Origin: Scatosoma sp045576335
Lineage (GTDB): Bacteria; Bacillota; Clostridia; Christensenellales; Borkfalkiaceae
Direction of reading: 5' to 3'
DNA: 64,000 nucleotides
Assembly: GCA_045576335.1 (NCBI GenBank)
Contig: JAZNGH010000013.1
Location: 15,374-79,373 of the forward strand
Shown: piece after piece, positions 46,001 through 54,924 of the stretch
Layout of the letters: the number at the start of each line of letters is the position of its first letter
How positions within the stretch are numbered: the first letter of the stretch is position 1
Translations under genes and position numbers: made by a program
Notes under the pieces: generated by a model
Told to the model about the DNA's origin: nothing
The model's input: only the letters and a program-made list of their open reading frames with translations
The model's database searches: none

Positions 46001-47206
46001 TTATATACAACTGTATCCGTTTGCAGCGTAATTACCGTCGTAAAGATTTACGCAAATTTCCACCTCTTTCCCGTCAAGTATGCGCTGTAAAACGGAAGCG
46101 GTGTGCACGATACGCTCGCCGACCGAGAACAAAACGATTTTTCCATTTGGCGAGCAAAGCGTGATTTCCGCCTTATCAAACCCCACCGTTTCCCCCGCGG
46201 CGCATATCGAACACAGCAACGCGTCCAAATCCACGCGCTGTGCCGCGAGCGACGATTTCAAGCCAACAGAGCCCACGATTTCTTTTGCAATCAAGCGCGC
46301 CGCCCGCTTGGACCTCGCGCCCGTGACCTTTCCGATGAACAGCTTTTTCGCGTCCACCATGCCCGACGAAATCGATTGACAGACTTTATCCAACGCCGCC
46401 GTCAACGCGAACAGGAATTTTTTATATTCCGAATCCTCTTCCTTGATTCGATAATTCCCCGCCGTGCCGCTCGCCATTATGCAAACGCAATCGTTGGGCG
46501 AGGAAGCTCCGTCCAAATCCAGCTGATTAAGCGTTTCGTTTACCGCAACGTTCAACGCTTTTTGAAGCGTTTGCGGCGCGATATCCACGTCCGTCGTTAT
46601 AAAACAAAGCGTGGTCGCCATATTTGGGCATACCTGCACGTTTCCTTTATAGAGTACCCCAAATTTACAATTATAATCCCCGATTTGAAAAGAAAAAGCA
46701 AATTCGTTTGCGCGCGAGCCTTCGTTTTCAATCGCCACCGCCACACGCGAGCGGGCTTCCTCCGTATTCTCCAAACCCGCCGTTAAAGCGTCCAAACCGT
46801 TCAAAAAAGTAGCTTCGGAAATTTTCTCTCCCAAACGACCAGTAGAAGCAATCAGTATCTCACTAGCGTCGCATTTCAAGCGTTTGGCAAGCTCGCCGCA
46901 AACACGCTCGGACAGCTTTACCGCCTCGTCGCCAAAGGCGTTGGCAACGCCGCTATTGACGAGCAACGCGCGGGCGTAGGGAGATTTTTGCAAATGGCGT
47001 TTACTGACGCTAACGGGCGCGCCGCAACAAGGAATATTCGACCCCATAAACGCCGTTGCACATTTTTTCTTTGCCACGATTACAGCCAAATCAGGCTTTT
47101 CGCCCTCGCAAAAACCGCAATGCACCGCGTTTATCAAAAACCCTTCGGGAGCGCATATCCCGCCCGAAATATCCACGATTTCTCTATTAACGCCGTTTTT
47201 TCGCAC
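46001..47206 (-). CDS. ArgJ-like (ornithine acetyltransferase) protein with degenerate motifs
   Basis: 401 aa. ArgJ moves acetyl from acetylornithine to ornithine or glutamate and cleaves itself before a catalytic threonine. The fold is recognisable throughout. NSGVANAFGD stands for the oxyanion segment, STGRLGEKI for the next signature, and PNMATTLCFITTD keeps the candidate nucleophile T198. The glycine-rich KGxGM motif before it reads KGNVQV, KDGEGATK reads SGMVDAKK, and the FGEDPNWGRI-type block is replaced by AAQRVDLDAL. It may be a divergent or repurposed enzyme. The start is GTG with GGGGG ahead, 12 nt after the thioesterase gene. No other arginine gene is nearby apart from carAB. Confidence 0.72.
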   Translation of the reverse strand: MRKNGVNREIVDISGGICAPEGFLINAVHCGFCEGEKPDLAVIVAKKKCATAFMGSNIPCCGAPVSVSKRHLQKSPYARALLVNSGVANAFGDEAVKLSERVCGELAKRLKCDASEILIASTGRLGEKISEATFLNGLDALTAGLENTEEARSRVAVAIENEGSRANEFAFSFQIGDYNCKFGVLYKGNVQVCPNMATTLCFITTDVDIAPQTLQKALNVAVNETLNQLDLDGASSPNDCVCIMASGTAGNYRIKEEDSEYKKFLFALTAALDKVCQSISSGMVDAKKLFIGKVTGARSKRAARLIAKEIVGSVGLKSSLAAQRVDLDALLCSICAAGETVGFDKAEITLCSPNGKIVLFSVGERIVHTASVLQRILDGKEVEICVNLYDGNYAANGYSCI

Positions 47207-47218
47207 TTTTAACCCCCG

Positions 47219-47962
47219 TTACTCCGTAAATACAAGCTTTGCTTGCGTGACGATTTCCCCCGCCTCGTTCAAGCCCTGCACAAGGTACGCCCCGTCGTTC
47301 TCCTTTTTGCGGTAAAAACGCAACGTTTCTCCCTCGTAGCATTGTTTTACGTACGAGATTGAAAAGCTTTTCAGCGTTTTCTCCGTCAATTCCGCAACGG
47401 AAAAACAGTTCGTGCAATAATCCGCGTAGCGCGTATTGTTCACGTGCATATTATGGTCGTAATCGGAGCTTGCGACCTTGAAGGTATAACGAAGCTCTCC
47501 CTCCTCCGCTTTGAACGTGGGAATTTTCCATTGCACGTTTTCAATTGCTTTATCCGTATTATAAGTGGAATAGTCTTGATTATCGATTACTTTGGATTGC
47601 AACAGCTTACCCGTTTTCACGTCCAACAGACACCAACGCGACGACGCGTTGACGAGCGGCGCGCCCTCTTCCGATAAGAAACGATACTCGCGCCCAAAAA
47701 TTACGTACGAGGGCGGCAAAGGCCAAGTTTTTGCCGTTATGACTTGCCCAAGGTTGATAGGCGTAATAAATTCGCAACAAATATTACTCACGACGAACGC
47801 AAAGCCTCTGCCCTTTATATATTCGTAGCCAAAGCCCAACTCGTCCGCACTCAAACAGGCAACCTCTTCCATAAACGACAACACGGTGGACAGCTTCAAT
47901 TCGTCCTTAAAATCCGTTTCGCAGTATTTAACTTCAAACTTTTTGGTATGCTCATATTTCAT
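47219..47962 (-). CDS. Acyl-ACP thioesterase-like protein (double hotdog)
   Basis: About 247 aa, of the PF01643 acyl-ACP thioesterase type, which releases fatty acids from acyl carrier protein. The first hotdog half begins KKFEVKYCETDFKDELKLST. The second half has SSDYDHNMHVNNTRYADYC, the typical D-x-N-x-H-V-N-N catalytic helix. Both halves are complete. The long frame extends to 48175, but the extra residues do not look like the family. The ATG at 47962 fits homologues and lies only about 3 nt after the predicted transcription start, with no ribosome binding site, so the message is probably leaderless. It is co-transcribed with the ArgJ-like gene. Confidence 0.85.
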   Translation of the reverse strand: MKYEHTKKFEVKYCETDFKDELKLSTVLSFMEEVACLSADELGFGYEYIKGRGFAFVVSNICCEFITPINLGQVITAKTWPLPPSYVIFGREYRFLSEEGAPLVNASSRWCLLDVKTGKLLQSKVIDNQDYSTYNTDKAIENVQWKIPTFKAEEGELRYTFKVASSDYDHNMHVNNTRYADYCTNCFSVAELTEKTLKSFSISYVKQCYEGETLRFYRKKENDGAYLVQGLNEAGEIVTQAKLVFTE

Positions 47963-47971
47963 AATGGTATT

Positions 47972-48000
47972 ATTATACAGTATTTTGACGGAAATGTCAA
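47972..48000 (-). promoter_or_regulatory. Promoter of the thioesterase/ArgJ-like operon
   Basis: On the minus strand, TTGACA (48000-47995), a 17-bp spacer and TATAAT (47977-47972). The ATG at 47962 starts 9 bases after the -10 box, leaving almost no 5-prime leader. Confidence 0.8.
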
Positions 48001-48073
48001 TGCGCGTAAAATGAAAATCCTCAAAAAATTTTGCGAAAAAGAGCTTTTGTTTCCATTTTGTCCCACTATTATA

Positions 48074-48102
48074 TTGACAAAACCTTCTCTTTGTGATATA
48101 AT
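48074..48102 (+). promoter_or_regulatory. Promoter of the PadR/coiled-coil gene
   Basis: TTGACA (48074-48079), a 17-bp spacer and TATAAT (48097-48102), divergent from the thioesterase promoter. The leader is about 110 nt. Confidence 0.8.
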
Positions 48103-48168
48103 ACTTTATGTAAGATATGAAATACGTGGAAATCCTTATAAATAAAGGGGTTTTAGCAGGTATTCTAT

Positions 48169-48193
48169 CTGACAAAGTTTTATTCTGTCAGAC
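48169..48193 (+). promoter_or_regulatory. Inverted repeat in the PadR-gene leader, possible operator
   Basis: TCTGACA (48169-48175) and TGTCAGA (48187-48193) form a 7-bp inverted repeat with 11 bases between, just before the ribosome-binding site. It may be an autoregulatory site. PadR proteins often bind their own promoter region. Confidence 0.4.
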
Positions 48194-48218
48194 AAAATAA
48201 ATGAAACGGGAGGCAGTT

Positions 48219-50792
48219 ATGGACGAAAGAGAAAGAACGGGCGAAGCCGAAAACTCCTTAACAGGCGGCGAAGAGCAAAGCTTTGATATCAGCTCCGACC
48301 TGATTCGCGGGCACATCAACACCATCATTTTAAGAAGCTTATACGACGGCGATAAATACGGCTACGATATCATAAACGAAATCGAGCGTAAAAGCGGCGG
48401 ACTGTACACCTTGAAACAGCCCACGCTTTATAGCGCGTTAAAGCGTTTGGAATCGCTTGCATTCGTACAATCCTATTACGGAGATTTCTCCAACGGCGGC
48501 AGAAGAAAATATTTCTCCCTCACCGATAAGGGCAAAGCCGTTACCGAAAAAAATCTGTCCGAATGGGAATATTCCAGAACGATTATCGACAGCTTGATTT
48601 CCGACGGAAACGCGCATTACGACTTTTCCTTTATCACCGAAAAGCAAAAGGAATTGACGGAGTTAAAGCGTGCATTAGCCGCGCGCGAACAAGCAATCGA
48701 GGACGAAAAAATCGCGCTCAATAACCTGAAAAACGAGTTACAGCGCGAGCGCGCGCTCCTTTCCACGCAAAGCTCCTCTCTCGTTTTCCAAAAAACGGAC
48801 GTCAAAGAGCTGAAAGACAAGGTAGAAGCGCAAACCCGTGAGCTGGAAGAAAAGGAAAACGCATTAAACGAAAAACAAATCGAAATCGATAGAAAGGAAT
48901 TCGAATTAGGCGAAAAAGAACGCGAAATTGAAAGCATTAAGTTGGAATTAGACCGCCGCAACGCGGAAATCGTTGAATTGAAAAAGCTTTTAGAGGAAGA
49001 GCGCGCCCTCTTTTCCGAAAAGGAACAGGCACTCAATGCGGCAAACGCCGCCGTTGCCGCAAAGGAAAGCGCGATTTCCCTGCTCAAAAGCGATTACGAA
49101 AGCAAATCTACGGAATTTTATAACCGCGAGTTAGAGCTCCGCGCACAACAGGCGCAAATCACGACGCAAAAAGAAAAGCTTGAAAGCGAAAAGCTCCGCC
49201 TTGACGCACAGCTCGCACAAACGGAGGCTTTGCAAGCGCGTCTCGCGGAAAAAGAAGCCGAGCTGATACAACGCGAAAACGCTTACAACGTTTCCGCGGT
49301 CGAAGAAATAGCCGCCCGCAACGACGAGCTCAATCAAAAAGAAAACGATTTGAACGCCGAACGCGAGGACTTGAAAAATCAGTTGGAAACGTTGCAGGTA
49401 GAGCGGGACACGCTCCGCGCAGACAACGCGGCGTTGGAAGAAACGAAAATACAGCTCCAAAAAGAAAAGGAAGAATTGAACGCTTTGCGCGAATTTTTGC
49501 AGGGCGAACGCGCGGAAATCGACAGAGCGACTTACGAGATTACGCAACGCGAATATTCCCTTGAAGAAAAACAACGCAACGTCAACGACAAACAATCCCT
49601 TGCCGACGTAGCAGACGAAAATCTCCGCCGTCAAAAGGAAGATTTACAACATAAAGAACACGAGCTTTTACAAAACGCACAGAAATTGCAAGAGGATTTG
49701 GCGGCGTTCCAGCAACAGCAAAAAGAGTTGGCGACAAGACAAGCCGTATACAATCAGCAACAGCTTGATTTTATCACGAGAAAGAACGCGCTTGCCTCCC
49801 AACAATTTGATTTTGCAGATAAGCTGACCTCGTACAATTTGCAAGTCAAGCTTTTCAATGAAAACCTCGAAAAGCTGGAAAGCGAAAAAGCCGCTTTACT
49901 TGCCGAACAAAAGCTGTTCGAAGAACGTGTACGGGCGTTAGACGAAGAAAAAGCGATTTTTGAAGAAAATAAAACGAAATTCAGCAAGGAAAAGGAAGAA
50001 GCGGAAAGACTCGCCAATGAAAACAAGCGCAAAAATGCAGACGAGTTGGCTAATTTGCAACGCAAAACGGGCGAATTGCAAGAACGTGAATTAGAGCTCA
50101 ATCACCGCGAAAACGATTTGAACGCGGCGGCTCGCGAGCTTCGCAACCGTCAATTCTCCTCCCCTTACGAAAATTATGCGTATACCGCTGCCCCTGCCTA
50201 CGGGTATTACGCCCCCGCCCAGCCACAGCAACCCGTGCAACAAGAAATCAATTACAACGAATTACACGAGCGCGCACAGGCAGAGGGAATTAAGCTCCGC
50301 ACGGCAGGTAATATGCACGCAACGGATAGACCTATCGTAAAAAACGAACCGAAAACGGCTCAAAATCACGGCTATTATAATTTGGGACAAACGTTGTTCA
50401 AATCCGCTTTTATCGTTTTCTGTATCGTAATATTCGAAGCGTTGCTCGTATTCTTTTTGAAGGATAATCTCGGCGTTTCCGTCGTTTATCCCGCCGTTGG
50501 GTTCGGCGTCGGCTTCCTCCTCTTTATCGTATGCGCTATCTTAAACGCGGTTGGGTTCAGAACGCGCGCAAGATTGAAAAAACACCCCTCATACGTTTTA
50601 ACAGCGGCGGTCGTGTTCGTCATCACCGTAATCGTCGTTACGATGGTTGCCGTATATTGCAAAGCGCAAATCGCAGACCCTGCTCAATTATTCTCGTTTA
50701 TCATTATTCCCGTCGTGTATTTAATGAATATGCTCTTTTTCGCATTATTCTTCTATCTTTTCTCGACGCGAGCAAGCAATCGTAAACAATAA
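48219..50792 (+). CDS. PadR-type DNA-binding domain joined to a long coiled coil and a C-terminal membrane domain
   Basis: About 857 aa. Residues about 25-110 are a PadR winged helix (RGHINTIILRSLYDGDKYGY, IINEIERKSGG, QPTLYSALKRLE, GGRRKYFSLTDKG). From about 140 to 640 runs an almost unbroken, highly charged coiled coil (repeats of ELEEKENALNEKQIEID type). A Tyr/Pro/Gln-rich linker follows (YAYTAAPAYGYYAP). The last 135 residues hold four predicted membrane helices. Ordinary PadR regulators are 110-200 aa and soluble. This one would hold DNA, or a protein ligand, at the membrane. The ATG at 48219 has GGGAGG five bases ahead and is preferred to the in-frame ATG at 48201. A strong terminator follows. 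Confidence 0.85.
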   Translation: MDERERTGEAENSLTGGEEQSFDISSDLIRGHINTIILRSLYDGDKYGYDIINEIERKSGGLYTLKQPTLYSALKRLESLAFVQSYYGDFSNGGRRKYFSLTDKGKAVTEKNLSEWEYSRTIIDSLISDGNAHYDFSFITEKQKELTELKRALAAREQAIEDEKIALNNLKNELQRERALLSTQSSSLVFQKTDVKELKDKVEAQTRELEEKENALNEKQIEIDRKEFELGEKEREIESIKLELDRRNAEIVELKKLLEEERALFSEKEQALNAANAAVAAKESAISLLKSDYESKSTEFYNRELELRAQQAQITTQKEKLESEKLRLDAQLAQTEALQARLAEKEAELIQRENAYNVSAVEEIAARNDELNQKENDLNAEREDLKNQLETLQVERDTLRADNAALEETKIQLQKEKEELNALREFLQGERAEIDRATYEITQREYSLEEKQRNVNDKQSLADVADENLRRQKEDLQHKEHELLQNAQKLQEDLAAFQQQQKELATRQAVYNQQQLDFITRKNALASQQFDFADKLTSYNLQVKLFNENLEKLESEKAALLAEQKLFEERVRALDEEKAIFEENKTKFSKEKEEAERLANENKRKNADELANLQRKTGELQERELELNHRENDLNAAARELRNRQFSSPYENYAYTAAPAYGYYAPAQPQQPVQQEINYNELHERAQAEGIKLRTAGNMHATDRPIVKNEPKTAQNHGYYNLGQTLFKSAFIVFCIVIFEALLVFFLKDNLGVSVVYPAVGFGVGFLLFIVCAILNAVGFRTRARLKKHPSYVLTAAVVFVITVIVVTMVAVYCKAQIADPAQLFSFIIIPVVYLMNMLFFALFFYLFSTRASNRKQ

Positions 50793-50799
50793 ATAACGC

Positions 50800-50840
50800 A
50801 AAGAAAAACCTCTTCCACATAAACGAAGAGGTTTTTCTTT
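50800..50840 (+). terminator. Terminator of the PadR/coiled-coil gene
   Basis: A perfect 16-bp stem (AAAGAAAAACCTCTTC with GAAGAGGTTTTTCTTT) and a nine-base loop starts 8 nt after the stop codon, followed by T-rich sequence. Confidence 0.88.
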
Positions 50841-50878
50841 ATTTTTACGATTTTTTGCTTTTTTATAAATAAAAACGG

Positions 50879-50907
50879 TTGACTGAAAAAAATTTATTTG
50901 CTATAAT
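50879..50907 (+). promoter_or_regulatory. Promoter of tRNA-Val
   Basis: TTGACT (50879-50884), a 17-bp spacer and TATAAT (50902-50907), 18 bp before the mature tRNA. Confidence 0.75.
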
Positions 50908-50925
50908 ATCAAAGTAAATTCCCTC

Positions 50926-51002
<77 letters not shown>

Positions 51003-51067
51003 ACAAACACACCCCAATGGAGTGTATTCTTATATATGCCAGTAAATTTATTTACGGAGGTTCGAAG

Positions 51068-52159
51068 ATGAAGATATTAATCGGAGCGGATATTGTACCT
51101 AAAAAAGCGGAAGTAACCGAGCTTTTCGTCAAAGGCGACGTAGAAACTTTGTTTAACGACGTCGCAGATATCGCGAAAGACACGGATAGATTTATCGTAA
51201 ATTTGGAATGTGCTTTAACAACCACGGAACAAAAAATAAAAAAATACGGTCCTTGCTTAAAAGCCGACCCTAAAACAGCAGATACGCTTAAAACCTTGGG
51301 GGTTACCGACATTGTACTTTCCAACAACCACGTATTCGATTTTGGTGTGCGTGGATTAACGGATACGCTTGACAATTTGAATCGCGTAGGAATTCCTTAT
51401 ACAGGCGTAGGCAAAGACAACGAAGACGCCCGTAAAATCTATTATTTTGAGCAAAACGGCAAAAAAATAGCACTCGTTAACGTTTGCGAACACGAATATT
51501 CCTATGCATTACCCGATAGAATGGGCACAAACGCTTTCGACCCGTTCGTTACAATGCAAGATATTCGCACCGCAAAAAAGCAGGCGGACTTCGTGATTGT
51601 TTTGTATCACGGCGGGAAAGAACATTGCAGATACCCTTCCCCCAGACTTCGTAATTTGTGCCGAGAAATGGTGTACTGCGGTGCCAACGTCGTATTAACG
51701 CAACATAGTCATTGTATCGGTTGCTACGAACAATTTGAAGGCGGACATATTTTATACGGTCAAGGCAATTTTCATTTTTGTTTACCCGAAAGAACAGACG
51801 AGCTTTGGAATACAAGCTTACTCGTAGCTCTTGATATAAACGACACCATAGAAATAAGTTTCATTCCTATCATCACCGAAAAAACCAGTATTCGACTTGC
51901 TAAAGGTAAGGAATACGACAATATTATGACCCCTTTCGCACAAAGAAACGAAGAGTTAAAAAATGAGGAATGGATAGCTGGTTGGAAGGCGTTTTGCGCG
52001 CGTGTAAAAGAACAATATGCAAGCTTTCTTTTCGGCGAAAGCGCATTAAGCGACCCTGAAATCCAAGCACAAAGATTGGCACATTATTTGGATTGCGAGG
52101 CACATTTAGACGTTTTACTCGAAATTTACCCTACGTGGAATCAAACGAACGAAAAATAA
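51068..52159 (+). CDS. CapA-family metallophosphoesterase-like protein
   Basis: 363 aa, resembling the PGA_cap/CapA family (PF09587), a calcineurin-like phosphoesterase fold named after poly-gamma-glutamate capsule synthesis. The metal-binding blocks are seen as MKILIGADIVP (start), FIVNLECALT, LSNNHVFDFG and VLTQHSHCIGCYE, then GGHILYGQGNF. No signal peptide is visible, unlike exported CapA proteins. The longer frame from 50963 lies inside tRNA-Val and is rejected. The ATG at 51068 has CGGAGG seven bases ahead. No capsule genes surround it, so the true substrate is unknown. It may be expressed by read-through from the tRNA promoter 65 bp upstream. Confidence 0.85.
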   Translation: MKILIGADIVPKKAEVTELFVKGDVETLFNDVADIAKDTDRFIVNLECALTTTEQKIKKYGPCLKADPKTADTLKTLGVTDIVLSNNHVFDFGVRGLTDTLDNLNRVGIPYTGVGKDNEDARKIYYFEQNGKKIALVNVCEHEYSYALPDRMGTNAFDPFVTMQDIRTAKKQADFVIVLYHGGKEHCRYPSPRLRNLCREMVYCGANVVLTQHSHCIGCYEQFEGGHILYGQGNFHFCLPERTDELWNTSLLVALDINDTIEISFIPIITEKTSIRLAKGKEYDNIMTPFAQRNEELKNEEWIAGWKAFCARVKEQYASFLFGESALSDPEIQAQRLAHYLDCEAHLDVLLEIYPTWNQTNEK

Positions 52160-52187
52160 AATCAACAATTACTTGTTAAATCAATAT

Positions 52188-52220
52188 AAAAGCGGATTTG
52201 CATTTTGCAAATCCGCTTTT
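52188..52220. terminator. Bidirectional terminator between capA-like and GGGtGRT genes
   Basis: A perfect 15-bp stem (AAAAGCGGATTTGCA with TGCAAATCCGCTTTT) and a three-base loop, with A-rich and T-rich flanks, lies between two convergent genes. Confidence 0.9.
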
Positions 52221-52240
52221 TATTTATTGTCCGTTTAATT

Positions 52241-53242
52241 TTACGCTTTCATTGCCTCTTCGATAGCAACCGCGCATGCAACGGTCATACCAACCATCGG
52301 GTTGTTACCCGCACCGATAAGACCCATCATTTCTACGTGCGCAGGAACGGAAGACGAACCTGCAAATTGCGCGTCGGAGTGCATTCTACCCATGGTATCC
52401 GTCATACCGTAGGACGCAGGACCTGCCGCCATATTATCGGGATGCAACGTTCTGCCCGTACCACCGCCCGAAGCAACGGAGAAATATTTTACGCCGTTTT
52501 CGTTACACCACTTCTTGTACGTGCCTGCAACGGGGTGTTGGAAACGCGTGGGGTTCGTGGAGTTACCCGTAATAGATACGCCTACGTTTTCAAGCTTCAT
52601 AATCGCAACGCCTTCCGATACGGAATCCGCGCCGTAGCATTTTACTTTCGCGCGATCGCCTTCGGAGAAGGGTTTTTCATAAACGACCTTTACCGTTTCC
52701 GTTGCGGGATCAAATTCCGTTTCAACGAAGGTGAAACCGTTAATTCTGGAAATGATATACGCCGCGTCCTTACCAAGACCGTTCAATACGACGCGCAAGG
52801 GCTGCTTTCTTACTTTGTTTGCATTCAAAGCGATAGAAATCGCACCCTCTGCCGCCGCAAACGATTCGTGACCTGCAAGGAAGCAGAAGCATTCCGTTTC
52901 ATCGGAGAGAAGCATAGAGCCAAGATTACCGTGGCCAAGACCAACCTGTCTGTTGTGTGCAACCGAGCCAGGAATACAGAACGCCTGCAAACCGATGCCG
53001 ATTGCCGCCGCCGCGTCAGCTGCTTTCGTGCAGCCTTTCTTAATTGCAATCGCCGAGCCGACCGTATACGCCCAAACCGCATTTTCAAAGCAGATGGGTT
53101 GCCCCGCTCTTACGATTTTATCGCAATCCACGCCCTTTGCAAGGCAGATATCTCTACACTCTTCCACGGAAGAAATGCCGTATTCTTTCAAAACGCCGTT
53201 GATTTTATCGATTCTTCTTTCATAACCTTCAAATAATGACAT
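52241..53242 (-). CDS. GGGtGRT family protein
   Basis: A 333-aa protein with the family-naming motif GGGTGRT (in FSVASGGGTGRTLHPDN). Conserved glycine-rich blocks (GLGHGNLGSMLLSD, FLAGHESFAAAEGAI, GAGNNPMVGMTVACAVAIEE) cover the rest. The family is found mainly in anaerobes next to an IscU/NifU-like scaffold gene, as here. Its biochemical role is not established, but Fe-S cluster handling or repair is the usual inference. Length is normal. The gene follows the scaffold-like gene by 17 nt. It is probably cytoplasmic. Confidence 0.93.
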   Translation of the reverse strand: MSLFEGYERRIDKINGVLKEYGISSVEECRDICLAKGVDCDKIVRAGQPICFENAVWAYTVGSAIAIKKGCTKAADAAAAIGIGLQAFCIPGSVAHNRQVGLGHGNLGSMLLSDETECFCFLAGHESFAAAEGAISIALNANKVRKQPLRVVLNGLGKDAAYIISRINGFTFVETEFDPATETVKVVYEKPFSEGDRAKVKCYGADSVSEGVAIMKLENVGVSITGNSTNPTRFQHPVAGTYKKWCNENGVKYFSVASGGGTGRTLHPDNMAAGPASYGMTDTMGRMHSDAQFAGSSSVPAHVEMMGLIGAGNNPMVGMTVACAVAIEEAMKA

Positions 53243-53259
53243 TTGCTTGTCCTCCTCTA

Positions 53260-53970
53260 TTACTCTTTACGAGGGTCGATAAACTTAACCGCGCCCTGTT
53301 CTTCGCTAAATCTGCCGTAATGTCCCATAGCCTTTTGATACGCTTCGTTGGGTTCCATACCTTTCTTGATGAAATCGGTCATTTTGCCAAGAGATACGAA
53401 TTCGTAGCCGATAACCTCGTTATTTGCGTCAAGGGCAAGACGGGTTACGTAGCCCTCCGCCATTTCCAAATATCTAACGCCCTTTTGTAACGTAGAATAC
53501 ATAGTACCTACTTGCGAACGGTGACCCTTACCAAGGTCTTCAAGCCCCGCACCGATTGCAAGACCGTCATCGGAGAAAGCGGATTGCGATCTACCGTATA
53601 CGATTTGCAAGAACAATTCTCTCATTGCCGTATTGATTGCGTCGCAAACGAGGTCGGTATTCAAAGCCTCCAAAGGCGTTTTGCCTGGCAAAATTTCCGC
53701 TGCCATAGCTGCCGAATGCGTCATACCCGAACAACCGATCGTTTCAACGAGTGCTTCTTGAATAATACCTTGCTTAATATTCAAGCTCAACTTACAAGCA
53801 CCTTGTTGCGGTGCGCACCAACCGATACCGTGCGTAAAGCCGCTGATATCTTTAATCTCTTTCGCATGAACCCATTTGCCTTCTTCGGGAATAGCAGCGT
53901 TTTCATGACGAGCAACGCCTGCGCCTTTCGCAACGCAGAACATCTGTGCAACATCTTGTGATATTGTCAT
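53260..53970 (-). CDS. IscU/NifU-like iron-sulfur scaffold protein paired with GGGtGRT
   Basis: About 236 aa. It has NifU-type Cys motifs in GCSGMTHSAAMAAEIL and an upstream WCAPQQGACKL, with a conserved DAINTAMRELFLQIVYGRSQ (DLVCDA before it carries another cysteine). It lacks the compact 125-aa size of classic IscU and belongs to the longer type always paired with GGGtGRT proteins. The long frame begins at 54024. The ATG at 53970 has GGAGG eight bases ahead and is preferred. Its role in Fe-S cluster assembly is inferred from family and pairing. Confidence 0.85.
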   Translation of the reverse strand: MTISQDVAQMFCVAKGAGVARHENAAIPEEGKWVHAKEIKDISGFTHGIGWCAPQQGACKLSLNIKQGIIQEALVETIGCSGMTHSAAMAAEILPGKTPLEALNTDLVCDAINTAMRELFLQIVYGRSQSAFSDDGLAIGAGLEDLGKGHRSQVGTMYSTLQKGVRYLEMAEGYVTRLALDANNEVIGYEFVSLGKMTDFIKKGMEPNEAYQKAMGHYGRFSEEQGAVKFIDPRKE

Positions 53971-54156
53971 TGTGAATTCCTCCAAAATATTTTTTCCGAT
54001 TTTCATTTGTTCACGGCTGTTCATTTCCTCGTTAAAACGAGATTTTACGCCTAAACTGAATACAGTATATCATATTTCCTTAAAAATTTCAAGCACGCGA
54101 CGGCATTTTTTTCTAATTTTTATAAAAAGTTACAGCTTTTTCCTGCTCAAACGCTA

Positions 54157-54180
54157 AAACGCCGCAAAAAAGCGGCGTTT
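54157..54180 (-). terminator. Terminator of sigK
   Basis: The stem AAACGCCGC/GCGGCGTTT with a six-base loop starts 10 nt after the sigK stop codon. Confidence 0.75.
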
Positions 54181-54190
54181 AGAAGCGTAC

Positions 54191-54892
54191 TCAATCCAAA
54201 AACTCGTCGGCATTCAATCTTGCCCTTAATTTTTCAATCGCACGTTTTTCGATACGGGAGATATAGGAGCGGGATATCCGCATAACGTTTGCAACCTCTC
54301 TTTGTGGCAACGGTATCCCGCCCTTTAACGCGTAGCGTAAGCATAATATGGTATACTCTCGCTCCGTTAAAAGCCTTTTTATTTGTTCTAACAATTTTTC
54401 TCTTCTAACCGATCGTTCGACCTGTTCAAAAACACAGTCCTCTTTCTCAAAAAGCAAATCCATTAAAGTCAATTCATTTCCGTCTTTATCCTTACCCACG
54501 GGATCGGATAAAGAAAGATTGTTTTTATGCTTTTTATTCGCTCGAATCAGCATAAGTATTTCGTTTTCAATACATCTTGCCGTATAGGTCGCAAGCGTCG
54601 TTCCGTGCCCCGCGTGATAGCTTCCGATTGCCTTAATCAAGCCGATACTGCCCACAGAAATCAAATCGTCCGTTTCGGCTGCCCCCGTATATTTTTTTAC
54701 GATATGCGCCACCAAGCGCATATTATGCCGAATTAAAATTTCTTTTGCTTCCTTATCGCCTTGTGCAACGAGCGCAAGATATTTTTCCTCTTCTTCCTTG
54801 GAAAGCGGTTTTGGAAACGCGTTTTTCGTCCCAATCGTTCCCGTGAAAAATACGATTTTGCCAAGCACCGTCCACAACCATTCTAAAAACAT
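54191..54892 (-). CDS. sigK: RNA polymerase sporulation sigma factor SigK
   Basis: 233 aa. The N-terminus resembles the SigK pro-region and family start (hydrophobic GKIVFFTGTIG, then KNAFPKPLSKEEEEKYLALV). Region 2 is intact (RLVAHIVKKYTGAAETDDLI, SVGSIGLIKAIGSYH, then TLATYTARCIENEILM). Region 4 is also intact (LPQREVANVMRISRSYISRI, EKRAIEKLR). SigK directs late mother-cell transcription during spore formation and is made as an inactive precursor. The gene is continuous, with no intervening skin-type element. It implies that the organism or its recent ancestors make spores. It stands alone with its own terminator. Confidence 0.92.
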   Translation of the reverse strand: MFLEWLWTVLGKIVFFTGTIGTKNAFPKPLSKEEEEKYLALVAQGDKEAKEILIRHNMRLVAHIVKKYTGAAETDDLISVGSIGLIKAIGSYHAGHGTTLATYTARCIENEILMLIRANKKHKNNLSLSDPVGKDKDGNELTLMDLLFEKEDCVFEQVERSVRREKLLEQIKRLLTEREYTILCLRYALKGGIPLPQREVANVMRISRSYISRIEKRAIEKLRARLNADEFLD

Positions 54893-54924
54893 ACACCTCT
54901 ACTCTCCTTTGAGAAATTTCACCT

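Noticed and set aside
47963..48175. 71-residue N-terminal extension of the thioesterase-like protein
   Set aside because: It crosses the TTGACA/TATAAT promoter and has no likeness to the family.
52205..53236. 343-codon open frame on the plus strand
   Set aside because: It is antisense to the GGGtGRT gene with arginine-rich, low-likelihood composition and no ribosome-binding site.
54191..54892. Skin-type interruption of sigK
   Set aside because: The frame is continuous through regions 2 and 4, with no insertion.
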